The notes beneath the pieces are model-generated. The model searched no databases. It worked only from the letters and a program-made list of their open reading frames with translations, and had not been told where the DNA came from. The position numbers and the translations under genes were made by a program. Positions 22,745 through 35,172 of a stretch of 64,000 nt of DNA are shown piece after piece. How positions within the stretch are numbered: the stretch's first letter is position 1; every line of letters starts with the position of its first letter. Source of the stretch: Dugong dugon (taxonomy: Eukaryota; Chordata; Mammalia; Sirenia; Dugongidae); NCBI GenBank assembly GCA_030035585.1, contig CM057469.1:64931501-64995500 (forward strand). The letters run 5' to 3'.

Positions 22745-24660
22745 TAATTACCGGTGATTGGAATGCGAAAGTTGGAAACAAAGAAGAAGGATTGGTACTT
22801 GGAAAATATGGCCTTGGTGACAGAAATGATGCTGGAGATTGCATGATAGAATTTTGCAAGACCAATGACTTCTTCACTGCAAATACCTTTTTTCAACAAT
22901 ATAAACGTTGACTATACAGGTGTACCACACCAGATGGAATACGCAGGAATCAAATCGACTACATCTATGGAAAGAGATGATGGAAAATCTCAATATTGTC
23001 AATCAGAACAAGGCCAGAGATCAGCTGTAGAACAGACCATCAATTGCTCGTGTGTAACTTCAAGTTGAAGCTGATGAAAATTAGAACAAGTCCATGAGGG
23101 CCAAAGTACGACCTTGAGCATATCCCACCTGAATTTAGAGACCATCTCAAGAATAGATTTGACATGTTGAACACTAATGACCAAAGACCAGACATTTGTG
23201 GAATGACATCAAGGACATCATACATGAAGAAAGCAAGATGCAATTAAAAAGACAGAAAAGAAAGAAAAGACCAAAATGGATGTCAGAAGAGACTCTGAAA
23301 CTTGCTCTTGAAAGTAGTAAAGCTAAAGCAAATGGAAGAAATGATGAAGTAAAAGAGCTGAACCGAAGATTTCAAATGGCAGCACAAGAAGACAAAGTAA
23401 AGTATTATGATGAGATGTGCAAAGACCTGGAGATAGAAAACCAAAAGGGAAGAACATGCTTGACATTCCTCAAGCTGAAAGAACTGAAAAAAAATTCTAG
23501 CCTCGAGTTGCAATATTGAAGGATTCTATGGGGAAAATATTAAATGATGCAGAAAGCACCAAAAAAAGATGGAAAGAATACAGAGTCATTCTACCAGAAA
23601 GAATCGGTCAACATTCAACCATTTCAGGAAGTACCATATGATTAGCAAGCGATGGTCCTGAAGGAAGATGTCCAAGCTACATTGAAGGCAATGGCAAAAC
23701 ACAAGGCTTCGGGAATTGACGGAATACCAGTTGAGATGTTTCAACAAACAGATGCAGCACTTGAAGTGCTTACTCGTCTACACCAAGAAATTTGGAAGAC
23801 AGCTACCTGGCCAATTGACTGGAAGAGATCCATATTTATGCCTATTCCAAAGAAAGATGATCCAACTGAATGTGGAAATTATCAAAGAATATCATTAATA
23901 TCACACAAAGTAAAATTTTGTTGAAGATCATTCCAAAACGACTGTAGCAGTAGTACATCAACAGGGAATTGCCAGAAATTGAAGACAGATTCAGAAGAGG
24001 ACGTGGAACCAGGGATATCATTGTTGATGTCAGATGGATCCTGGCTGAAAGCAGAGAATACCAGAAAGATGTTTACCTGTGTTTTATTGACTGTGCAAAG
24101 GCATTTGACTGTGTGGATCATAACAAATTATGGATAACATTGCAAAAGAATGGGAATTCTGGAACAGTTAATTGTGCTCATGAGGAAACTGTACATAGAT
24201 CAAAAGGCAGTTGTTCAGACAGAACAAGGGGATACTGCATGGTTTAAAGTCAGGAAAGGTGTGTGTCACAGTGGTATCCATCACCATACTTACTCAACTT
24301 TTATGCTGAGCAAATAATCCGAGAAGCTGGACTATATGAAAAAGAACGTGGCATCAGGATTGGAAGAAGACTCATTAACAACCTGCATTATGCAGATGAT
24401 ACAACCTTGCCTGCTGAAAGTGAAGAGGACTTGAAGCACCTACTGATAAACATCAAAGACCACAGCCCTCAGAATGGATTACATAAGGAAAGGGAAACAA
24501 AAATCCTCACACCTGGACCAATAAGCATCATCACAATAAACGGAGACAAGATTGAAGTTTTCAAGGATTGTATTTTACTTGGGTTCACAATCAACACCCA
24601 TGGAAGCAGGAGCCAAGAAATCAAAAGATGCATTGCATTGAGCAAAAGACCTCTTTAAAG
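22745..24660 (+). pseudogene. RTE ORF relic: endonuclease end, linker, reverse transcriptase
   Basis: The decayed RTE polyprotein. The GDWN endonuclease motif is at its left edge, the linker contains a basic stretch, and the reverse transcriptase has the F-x-D-x-x-K-A-F-D motif and YADD. At least three frame changes and several stops exist. No product is expected. Confidence 0.85.
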
Positions 24661-24830
24661 TGTTAAAAAGCAAAGATGTCACCTTGAAGGCTAAGGTGAG
24701 CCTTACTCAAGCCATGGTGTTTTAAATTGCCTCATATGCATGCAAAAGCTGGAAGATGAATTGATGCCTTTGAATCGTGGTGTTGGTGAAGAATGTTGAC
24801 TATACCATGGACTGTCAAAAGAATGAACAG
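22745..24830 (+). mobile_element. RTE (BovB-like) LINE, long truncated copy
   Basis: It starts inside the endonuclease at 'accggtgattggaatgcg' (TGDWNAKVG) and runs through the reverse transcriptase. It ends near 'ccatggactgtcaaaagaatg', before the family's C-terminal end. Readable segments are an R/K-rich linker (23196-23519), KHKASGIDGIPVEMF (23652-23924), VYLCFIDCAKAFDCVDH (23969-24247) and NLHYADDTTLP (24263-24658). The YADD catalytic motif is intact but the frames are disconnected. Both ends are truncated. Confidence 0.92.
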
Positions 24831-24837
24831 CAAAGGC

Positions 24838-24925
24838 TGAGGAGTAAGACAGTTCTGAGCTCTAATTGGAGCATCATTACTTAATAGCTATGTGACCAGA
24901 GGTGTGTTACAGAACTGTTAGGTCA
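24838..24925 (+). repeat. MIR fragment (tentative)
   Basis: The strings 'gagtaagacagttctgagc' and 'cattacttaatagctatgtgacc' resemble the MIR central region. It is short and old. Confidence 0.4.
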
Positions 24926-25680
24926 ACCATGAAGAACACATGGAGTACAATCATAAAAGCAATTTTGCTTTGTCTTTCCCTGTCCTTTCAAGCCTCTTCT
25001 ATGGGGCTTGTATTTTTCTTGCTTCTTGGAAGAAATCTAGGGCAAGTTTCATGAATTTTCTTGTTAGTCTCAGTTCAGTAATGACAATACCCTGTCCCAT
25101 GTAATAGTAAATATTTCCAAACTCATTTCAAAAAGAAAAAAATAGTTTGTCACTTTCCTTAGATCAGGCCAGTTTTCACCTGGGACAGATGAGAGAGTTG
25201 GCTTCTTCTTGACTGTTAGTACTTCTCCTTCCTCCCTCTCACTGCTGCCATCAGCTCTTCCAGGGTTGAGGAGGTGCTGGAAGGAGAGAGGAGGCGAGGA
25301 GCAGCAGGATGCTTTCCAGGTGATCTGGATGTTTTGGGGGCATGGGAGTGACAAAGAGGGTTAGTTGGAGAACTGCCCACAATCCCTGAGGACCTCTTCC
25401 ACGCAATCCCTTTCACATGGAGAAACTCAACTCCTCTGACTGTTACTTAGACTCCTTTAGCCCCCAGGCTTTCGGCGGTACATCTGCAAACTCCTTTTGT
25501 CTCTCTAAGCAAGAATCAAGGAGAAGAACATGAAGCAGCGTTCTCTGCCCTTTTTTTGTAAGAATGGTAGCAGTCCAACGGAGGCTTGGGGTCTCCTACT
25601 AACTCTTCCAATCACAACAAAGGAACATTGGCAATGCAGTAGGAAACAGATAACGCATTTGTGGACACTTGAATAAAAAA
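24926..25680. other. Unassigned, moderately GC-rich sequence
   Basis: I see no repeat or gene. The part at about 25160-25480 is richer in G+C than its surroundings and has purine-rich strings (ggaaggagagaggaggcg). An exon is not supported: no clear splice sites with a conserved frame. Confidence 0.4.
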
Positions 25681-25683
25681 GGA

Positions 25684-25869
25684 GTTGCAACTCATTGCGA
25701 CCCCACGTGTGTCAGAGTAGAAGAATGCTCCATCGGGTTGTCAATGGCTGATTTTTTGCAAGTATCTCACCAGCAGGCCTTTCATTTGAGGCACCTCTGT
25801 GTGGACTTGACCTCCAACTTTTCCATTAGCAGCTGAATGTGTTAACCCTCTACACCCCACAAGGACTCC
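25684..25869 (-). mobile_element. AfroSINE-like SINE, long-body variant
   Basis: Minus-strand copy of the longer variant, also seen at 45194 and 51974: 'gaccccacgtgtgtcagag', 'tcaatggctgatttttt', 'accagcaggcctttc' and the head complement 'gttaaccctctacacc'. The 3' tail is diverged. Confidence 0.8.
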
Positions 25870-25944
25870 AGGAAGCTGAATACACTAGTTTGAATCAAGA
25901 CAAAGCTTTCTTGGGCTAAGGCTTTTTAGTATGCTAGCTTGTTA

Positions 25945-26152
25945 AGAGAAGGACATCATGCTTGATAAAGTAGAGGGTCAGTGAAAAAGAGGAAGACCCT
26001 AAACAAGATGGATTGACACAGTGGCTGCAACAATAGGCTCAAGCATAAAAATGATTATGAGAATGACACAGGACCAGGCAGTGTTTCCTTCTGTTGTACA
26101 TAGGGTTGCTATGAGTCGGAACCAATTCAAAGGCACCTAACAACAACATCTT
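25945..26152 (+). mobile_element. RTE LINE, 3' end fragment
   Basis: Starts at 'gaaggacatcatgcttg', runs through 'gaaaaagaggaagaccct' and ends with 'gagtcggaaccaattcaaag' and 'cctaacaacaac'. It could be the missing 3' end of the copy at 22745, separated by about 1.1 kb, or an independent truncated insertion. Confidence 0.85.
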
Positions 26153-28599
26153 GTTAAAAACTGATCTCATTTACCTTATACCTTCAGGATTGTCACAATT
26201 CTTCAGACATGATTAAGATTTTACTATACAAAGTTTACTATAAAGGGGTTTACAAGAACAACAACTGGAAAGGTCAAAGGGCATGCCATATTGTTGACCT
26301 ACCACTCCTGCTCCTGGGATTTAATTACCTGTTTAGCACTGGATGATTGTAAGAAACAACAAAATTACGGTATTAGTCTAAAAGGACCACTGCAAGATGA
26401 GAACAGTTTGTGGTTAAAACAACTGTGAGAAACCAGAAGAATTTACAAGACTTTTATTGACATTACTGAACACACTTCTCTTAGGAATGGGACTGGAAGT
26501 GTATTTTAAAGAATCTAGCCTAAGAAACATTCATAAGAGCTCAGTTTGAAAGTGAAGAGAAGGAGCAAGATGAAGTAGAGCAGAAGCGACCCATCTTCTT
26601 CAAGGTTTGTGCCACTCAAAAGGTTCTGACCACTGGCATCTAAACTCTTTTCTCTGTAAAAGTGGCCCATAAAGTGAATTCTGAAGCTCAGTCTAAGTTT
26701 AAAAATTAGAATGAAACAAATGTACAGATACTTGGATTGACAAAAAGTCAAATAACTAAAAGGAGAGAGAGAGAAGTCACATGGTCAAAATGAAGAAAAC
26801 AAAACTCTTTAGTCCTGAATTTTTGCGTTTATTTGGCCTGCCTGTGACTCACTCTGGCATATTTAGAACTTTCCCATTTAATTTTTCTGCATCAATTGTT
26901 CTAATTGGTGTATTTTAGTCCTTAACACACTGCATTGCTCTCCATTTACTCTACCTTTTTCTCTAGACCTTAACCAGTGTGTGACAGACAGGACATGGTG
27001 TGTGTCAGTAAGGTATTAAGGTGACAGATACTTTATAATGACAAACAAGTTTATTTCTAAAATTACAAAATAAATGTATATATTTTAATCAGAACAAGCT
27101 TTTGAAGTGAACCTGTGTAAGCTGGAATCTGGGTAAGGTAGAAACCTGTCAGAGAAGGAAAACTCAAATATCTTCCACTAAAATGAGTAATGGAAAAGTG
27201 GTGAAGACTGTACCCTGTCAAAGACGGAAAACTTACAAGATCCGGAAAAACAAGGTAGTCTCTTCGACTTCTGGCTCTCACGCGTTTAATGTGCAAGCCT
27301 TTATATTACAGATTTTCCAAATATTTGATCAAATATAATTGAAAATAATATTCCTATTTTGTGAAGTTTTCAGAATTTTGATTGTTAACTTGATGAAAAT
27401 TAATTTTCTAATATGGTTTTGTTTATCTGATGCTTACTTTTCCAAAATTTTATGTGATTTTTCTGCAATATTCCTAAGAATGTAGAATATCTATTCTTAA
27501 CTCAATTTTCTGCTGCCTCAACTACCTACATCTTCTCTATTTTAAATTTAAACCATCATATTTCATAAAGATATTTCCCAAAATTAATGACAATTTTTGA
27601 TTAAAAATGAAAAAGTCATCAGAATCACAATACAAACACGGTAATCTTAAAAACAACAACAGTTAAAGTTACAAAATAAGTGATATAATGTAGATTATAT
27701 GAGATTTGGATTTGTGTGCCTAGTAAGTATGCTGTTCCTTAGACTAAATGGCTTATTTTCTACAAGCATAGGGGAAATTATCCAACAAAAGAATGGGGCC
27801 AAGTAAACCAAATTTATATTACACAGAAAATGATGTCAGATTTTTTAAAAGGTAGAAAATTAAAATAAGCAACAGTTATTTTCTCAGCTCAGTTACATAT
27901 AACAGTATTGGAATGAGCTCAGGAAGTTGATATTAGGTCACTCAGTGTCTGAATTCAAAGTGCCTTATGCAATTGCAGAATTGCTTACTTTATAAGCCTG
28001 TGTGGAAATTGTCAACACTATTTTTTGGACTAATAAAATAAAGGAAAAATAAATGGCTTACTAATACTAGACCCATCAATGGCAGATTAGTTGAGCTGTA
28101 GCTAAAACAAATCCAACACATTGCTAGATCAAGAGTTTTCACTGCAATTGATGAATCTATAGACGTTGTTCAGTTAACACAAGTTTACGTTTCTTAAATT
28201 CTATACAAGGTTTTATTTAGATATGCTAGACAAATTCAGTATTCACCATAATACCTAATATTTTGAATTTTCATGTATATATACATATATTTATAACAAA
28301 AAGATGATATTTTTCCAAGCCTCATATTGATGTCCCAGATCCACTCCAACTTACTCCCAATGAGCTGTAAAAATATTACCATTTTCATATGGCATGATGT
28401 AAAAAAAGGTTGTGAATTATTGGACAAGTGCTCTCAGTGTGCTTATTAATCAATCTTTAGTTCCTCACCAACTAAGCTAAATATAGTAGATAGTAAATGT
28501 TTGATAAACAAGCTAATTCATGAATAAACAATTTAATAAAAGAATGCATCTTTTTATGCCCATAGAAAAGACATTTTTAATGATTATCAACTTTGGATA
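26153..28599. other. AT-rich sequence, mostly unassigned
   Basis: No gene is visible. A repeat-like patch at 27095-27300 is listed separately. The remainder has only short frames and no identifiable transposon. Confidence 0.45.
27095..27300. repeat. Possible Tigger-like DNA transposon relic
   Basis: Short related units recur: 'aacctgtgtaagctggaa', 'aacctgtcagagaaggaaaa', 'ccctgtcaaagacggaaaa' and 'gatccggaaaaacaagg'. Such clustered units resemble the terminal regions of some Tigger/pogo-like elements. No transposase relic is evident. The assignment is from memory of the pattern. Confidence 0.35.
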
Positions 28600-29170
28600 G
28601 GATGCTTTATGGTTTTTATTTTTATTACAAAAATTTTCAAATATACAGAAAGTAGAGAGAAAAGAACAAACAATGCTCCTGTGTTCCCCACCTAGATTCA
28701 ACATTTGATAATAATCTGCCAGATAGTATTCTTATGTGTGTGTCTAATTTAATGAAGTATTTAAAGCAAAATTATGTGGAATTTGACACTGCCCCAAATA
28801 CTTCAGAATGCATCTCCAAAAATAAGACAGAAATCTTCCATAATGACAATACCATTTTCAAATTTAACAAAATTAATATTAATTTTTAATATTACATAGC
28901 ATTCAATCCATATTGAAATATACCTTATTAAATCTACCATGAATTTTATGGGTAGTTGTTCAAATCAGTGTTCAATCAATGACCACAAATTGCGTTTGTT
29001 TCCCAAGTCCTTTTCAATGGGGTAAGATTTCAAGGGTATTCTTTCTCTACTAAAAATAATAACATTTAGTAGCATATTTAATTCTGAAAAACTTGTTCAT
29101 TTTCTAGTCAGTTATTAATATTTCTGCTATGCTTTGTCACTCCTATGGATCTTGGCTATTACAGCAAATT
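28600..29170. repeat. Old interspersed repeat, possibly ancient L1 3' region
   Basis: Strings such as 'acaaaaattttcaaatatac', 'tgttccccacctagattc' and 'aatacttcagaatgcatctc' follow a widespread old mammalian repeat that I recall but cannot name firmly. It is non-coding. Confidence 0.35.
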
Positions 29171-29575
29171 ACATTAAACTTTTTCCCCCTATTTTCCACC
29201 ACACATAAATGAACTTCAAAACTTAAAATATTTTTGTCAAAATAATTCAAAGGGCTCCAAAAACCATAGTTTGTATACAAGTACAAAGTGAAAAGTATTG
29301 TTCTAGAAGACACACGCTGTCATGTAAAAGTACTGTATTTGCACAAACCATAATGTAAAAAACTGTAACAGAATCAGGTCCTCCAAGTAGATGAACTGAA
29401 TTCAACTTAAAGAGAAACCAGACTGTGATATGCAAAATAAATAAAACACTTGATGTCAAAGCCTAAAAGATCCGAAATACAGTTTAAACCACTAAACCCA
29501 GGGTGTGGATTTACCTGGAGCTTTTAGCACAGCAAAGTTTTATACCGTTTACTAACAAGTGATATTCAACCTATA

Positions 29576-29627
29576 ACCAAAAAACCTATTGCCATTGATT
29601 GAATTTCGACTCATAGCAACACCATAG
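29576..29627 (-). mobile_element. SINE tail, left part of a minus-strand SINE split by 15.4 kb
   Basis: Minus-strand AfroSINE tail (aaacctattgccattgattg ... cgactcatagcaacaccatag). To its left is 'tattcaacctata' (29563-29575), which recurs exactly at 45167-45179 after the other part of the SINE (45000-45166). The SINE sequence breaks off at 'catag' and resumes at 'gtcagag' at 45000 without obvious loss. Confidence 0.85.
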
Positions 29628-29750
29628 TACCGAGTTACTGTGAGTTGGAATTGACTCCAAAGCAATGGGTTTGGGTTGGTATCCATTACTGGTTAAAGAA
29701 CTACTTGGAATAAGTCAAGATAAAGTATGAAGGATTTTTTTTGTCTTTTT
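29628..29750 (+). repeat. Duplicated segment copy A, left part (SINE tail plus flank)
   Basis: It begins with a plus-strand SINE tail (gttactgtgagttggaattg ... caatgggtttggg) followed by 'ggtatccattactgg' and 'agtcaagataaag'. It matches 45777-45900 with only a few differences in the non-SINE part. It ends in 'ttgtcttttt', where L1-C begins. It continues after L1-C at 44911-44999. Confidence 0.85.
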
Positions 29751-32700
29751 AAAATTTATTTGACTTTAGATGAAGGTTTACAGAACAAAGTAGTTTCTCA
29801 TTAAACAGTACACATATTGTTTTATGACATTGGTTAACAATCCCACGACATGTCAACACTCTCCCTTTTTGACCTTGGGTTCTCTATTACCAACTTTCCT
29901 GTTCCCTCCTAACTTCTAGTCCTTGCTCCCAGGCTGGTGTGCCCATTTAGTCTCATTTTGTTTTACGGGCCTGTCTAATCTTTGGCTGAAGGGTGAACCT
30001 TGGGAGTGACTTCATTACTGAGCTAAAAGGATGTCCTGGGGCCATTCTCTCAGGGTTTCTCCAGTCTCTGTCAGGCCAGTAAGTCAGGTCTTTTCTTGTG
30101 AGTTAGAATTTTGTTCTACGTTTTTCTCCAGCTCTGTCAGGCACCCTCTATTGTGATCCCTGTCAGAGCAGTCAATGGTGGTAGCCAGGCACCATCTAGT
30201 TGTACTGGACTCACTCTGGTGGAGGCCGTGGTGGTTGTGATCCATTAGACCGTTGGACTAATTTTTCCCTTGTATCTTTAGTTTTCTTCATTCTCCCTTG
30301 CTCCCGAAGGGGTGAGACCAGTGGAATATCACAGATGGCCACTCACAGGCTTTTAAGACCCCAGACGCTACTCACCAAAGTAGAATGTAGAACATTTTCT
30401 TTATGAACTATGTTATGCCAAATGAGCTAGATGTTACCCGAGACCATGCTCCCCACAGCCCTCCGCCCAGCAATTTAGTCCCTCAGGGAGTTTAGATGTG
30501 TCTGTGGAGCTTCCATGACCTTGCCTTGTACAAGTGGTGCTGGCTTATCCAGTACTGTGTACTGTCTTACCCTTCACCAAAGTTACCACTTACCTATTGT
30601 CTATTTAGGGTTTTTCCACCCCTACCCTTCACCTCCCTCATAACCATCAAAAATTGTTTCTTTTTGTGTGTAAACCTTTTCATGAGTTTTTACAGGAGTG
30701 ATCTCATACAGTATTTGTCCTTTTGTGATTGACTTATTTCACTCAGCAAAGTATCCTCCAGTTTCATCCATGTTATGAGATGCTTCGCAGATTCATCATT
30801 TTTCTTTATGGTTGCATAATACTCCATTGTGTGTATGTATCATAGTTTGTTTATCCATTCGTCTGTTGATGGGCGTCTAGGTTGTTTCCGTCTTTTTGCT
30901 ATTGTAAATAATGCTGCAATGAACATGGGTGTGCATATGTCTGTTCATGCAACTGCCCCTATTTCTCTAGGATATATTTCTAGGAGTGGGATTGCTGGAT
31001 CTTATGGTATGTCTATTTCTAGCTTTCTAAGGAAGCACTATATCGTTTTCCAAAATGGTTGTATCATTTTGCATTCCCACCAGCAGTGCATAAGAGTTTT
31101 GATCTCCCCTCAGCCTCTCCAGCATTTGTTATTTCCTGTTTTTTTGATCTGTGCCAGTGATGTCGGGGTAAGATGGTATCTCATCGTGGTTTTGACTTGC
31201 ATTTCTCTAATGGCTAGTGATCCAGAGCATTTCCTAATGTGTCTGTTGGCCATTTGAATGTCTTTTTTGGTGAAGCGTTTGTTCATTTCCTTTGCCCATT
31301 TTTTAATTGGATTACTTGTCTTTTTGTTGTAGAGGTGTTGGATTTTCTTGTAGATCTTAGAGATTAGACCTTTGTCTGATTTGCAGTAGCCAAAAATTTT
31401 TTTTTACCAGTGTGTAGCTTCTCTTTTTACTCTTTTGGTGAAATTTTTTGATGAGCAGGAGTGTTTAATTTTTAGACGGTCCCAGTTGTCTAGCTTATCT
31501 TATGGAGTTTGTGTGTTGTTGGTTATGGTTTATATCCTGTTAATGCCCTGTATTAGGAACTCTAGCATTGACCATATTTTTTCTCCTATGAATTTTATGA
31601 TTTTTGGCTTCATATCTAGGTCTTTGATCCATTTTGAAGTAGTTTTTCTCTATGGTGTGAGATTTGTATCCTGTTTCATTTTTTTGCAGGTGGACATCTA
31701 TTACTGACAGCACCATTTGTTAAAAAGTCTGTTTTCCCCATTTAATGAACTTTGGGCCCTTGTCAAAGATCAGGTGACCATAGGTAGATGGATTTACATC
31801 TGGGTTCTCAATTCTGTTCCATTGGTCAATGTATCTGTCATTGTACCAGTACCAGGCTGTTTTGACTATTGCAGCTATATAGTAGGTTCTGAGGTCAGGT
31901 AGTGTGAGTGCTCCTACTTTATTCTTCTTTTTCAATAGTGCTTTACTTATACGGGGCTTCTTCCCTTTCCATATAAAGTTAATGGTTAGTTTTACCACCT
32001 CTTTAAAGAATGTTCATGGTATCTGGATCGGGATTGTATTTGTAAACTGCTTTGGGTAGAATTGTCATTTTCACAATGTTGAGTCTACCTATCCATGATC
32101 ATGGTATTTTTTTCCATTTATGTAGATCTCTTTTAGTTTCTTGTAGTAGTGTTTTGTAGTTTTCTTTATATACGTCTCTTACATCCTTGTTTAGCTTTAT
32201 TCCTAAATATTTTATTTTTTTAGGGGCTATTATAAATGGTATTGTTTTCCTGATTTCCTTTTCATCATTCTCTTTATTGGTGTATAGGAATCCAACTGAT
32301 TTTTGTATGTTTATCTTGTATCCTGCTACTCTGCTGAATCTTTCTATTAGTTCCAGTCGTTTTCTCGTGGAGTCTTTAGGGTTTTCTACGTATAGTATCA
32401 TATCATCTGCAAACAGGGACAGTTTTTAACTTCTTCATTACCAATTTGGATGCCCTTTATTTCTTTTTCTTGCCTTATTGCTCTAGCTAGGACTTCCAGC
32501 ACAAAGTTAAATCGGAGTGGTGATAAAGGGCATTGTTGTCTTGTTCCTGTTCTCAAGGGGAATGTTTTCACTCTGTCTCCATTAAGGATGATGTTGGCTT
32601 TGGTTTGCATAGATGCCCTTTATTATGTTGAAAAATTTCAGTTCTGTACCTATTTTATTGAGAGTTTTTATCAGGAATGGGTGTTGGACTTTGTTGAATG

Positions 32701-35172
32701 TCTTTTCTGAGTCGATTGAGATGATCATGTAATTCTTCTCTTTCTTTTTATTTATGTGGTGGATTATGTTGATTGATTTTCTAATGTTGAACCATGCTTG
32801 CATACCTTGTATGAATCCTACTTGGTTGTGGTATATTATTTTTTTTGATATGATGCTTAATTCTATTGGCTAGAATTTTGTTCATAATTTTTGCATGTAT
32901 ATTCATGAGAGATATTGGTCTGTAATTTTCTTTTTTCTGTGATGTCTTTGCCTGGTAGTGGTATCAGGGTTATACTGGCTTCATAGAATGAATTCAGAAG
33001 TGTTGCTTCCTTTTCTATGTTCTGAAATAGTTTGAGTAGAACTGGTGTAAACTCTTCTCTGAATGTTTGGTAGGGTTCTCCAGTGAAGCCATCTGGGCCA
33101 GAGCTTTTTTTTTGTTGGAATTTTTTTTTTTTTAAATTACCTTTTCAATCTCTTCTCTTGTTATGGGTCTGTTCAGATTTTCAACCTCATTTTGTGTTAG
33201 TTTTGGGTAGGTAGTGTGTTTCCAGAAATTTGACTATTTCCTCTAGGTTTTCATATTTGTTGGAGTATAGTTTTTCATAATACTCTGTTACGATACTTTT
33301 TATTTCATTGCGTCTCTTGTAATGTCTCCCATTTCATATCTTATATTGGTTATTTGCATCCTTTCCTGTTTTTCTCTTCTCAGTTTAGCCAGTGGTTTGG
33401 TGATTTTGTTAATCCTTTCAAAGAACCAACTTTTGGTTTTGTTGATTCTTTCTATTGTTTTTCTATTCTCTATTTCAGTTATTTCTGCTCTGATCTATTA
33501 TTTCCTTTCTTCTGGTGGCTGTGGGCTTTTATTGCTGTACTTTTTCTATTTATTTGAGTTGTGTAGTTAATGTTTTGATTTTGTCCCTTCTTCTTTTTTG
33601 ATGTGTGCATGTATTGCTATAAATTGTCCTCTTAGGACTGCGTTAGCTATGTCCCAAAGATTTTGGTATGATGTGTTTCATTCTCGTTTGATTGTAGGAA
33701 TTTTTTATTCCATCTCTGATTTATTCTGTCACCCAGTGGTTTTTAAGCAAGGTGTTATTCAATTTCCATGTAACTGATATTTTTTCCTTTGTTGTTCCTG
33801 TTGTTAATTTCAACCTTGATGTTGTGGTCAGAGAAGGTACTTTGTATTATCTCAGTGTTTTGGATTTTGTTGAAAGTTGTTCTGTGGCCTAAGATGTGGT
33901 CTATTCTGGAGACCATTCCATGTGCATTGGAAAAGAATGTGTACTTTGCAGCTGTTGGGTGGAGAGTTCTATAGATGTCTATGAGGACAAGTTGGCTGAT
34001 TGTGCCCTTTAGCATTTTTGTATCTTTGTTGAGTTTCTTTCTAGATGTTCTGTCCTTTACAGAGTGGTGTGTTGAAGTCTCCTACTATTATTGTGGAACT
34101 GTCAATTTCTCTTTTCAGCTCTGTTAGTTTGTTTTATGTATTTTGGAGCCCCGTCATTGGGTGTGTAGGTGTTTATTATGGTTATGTCTTCATAATGGAT
34201 TGTCCCTTTCATCATTATATAGTGCCCTTCTTTGTCTTTTTTTTGTTTATTGTTTTAGTTCAAATAAAGTTTACATTTCAAGTTAGTCTCCCATACAAAA
34301 ATTTATACACACATTGTTATGTGACCCTAACTGCTCTCCACATACTTTGACAGCACATTTCTCCTTTCCACCCTTGATTCCTCATGTCCATTCAACCAGC
34401 TCTTAACCTTCTCTGCCTTCCCATCTCACCTCTGGACAGTAAATGTCCATTTAGTCTCTTGTGTTTACTTGAGCTAAGAGGCGCACTCCTCATGAGTATC
34501 ACTTTATGTCCCACAGTTCATTCCAATCCCTTTCTGAAGAGTTGACCTTGGAAATTTTTTTAGTTCTGAGCTGATAGAGAACTCTGGGGCCATGATTTCT
34601 GGGGTTCCTCCAGTCTCAGTCAGAACATTAAGTCTGGTCTTCTTACTAGAAATTTGAGTTCTGCACCCCATCTTTCTCCTGCTCCATCAGGGACTCTCTG
34701 TTGTGTTCCCTGTCAGGGTGGTCATTGGTGGTAGCCGGGCTCCATAGAGTTCTTCTGGTCTCAGGCTGAAAAAGTCTCTTTTTTTATGTGGCCCTTTCTG
34801 TCTCTTGGACTAATACTTTTCTTTTGTCTTTAGTGTTCTTCATTCTCTTTTACTCCAATTGGTTAGGACCAATTGTTGGTTAGGACCAATTGATGCATCT
34901 TAGATGGCCGCTTACAAGCTTTTAAAACCCTAGATGCCACTCACCAGAAGTAGGATGCAAAACATTTTCTTAAGAAGCTTTGTTATGCCAATTGACCTAG
35001 ATATCCCCTGAAAGCATGGTCCCCAGACCCCTACTACCCCTGCTACTCTTTCCCTCAAAGTGTTTGATTGTATTCAGGAAACTTCTTAGCTTTGGTTTAG
35101 TCCAGCTATGCTGACTTCCCCTGTAGTGTGTGCTGTGCTTCTCTTCACCTAAGATAATTCTCATCTACTATC

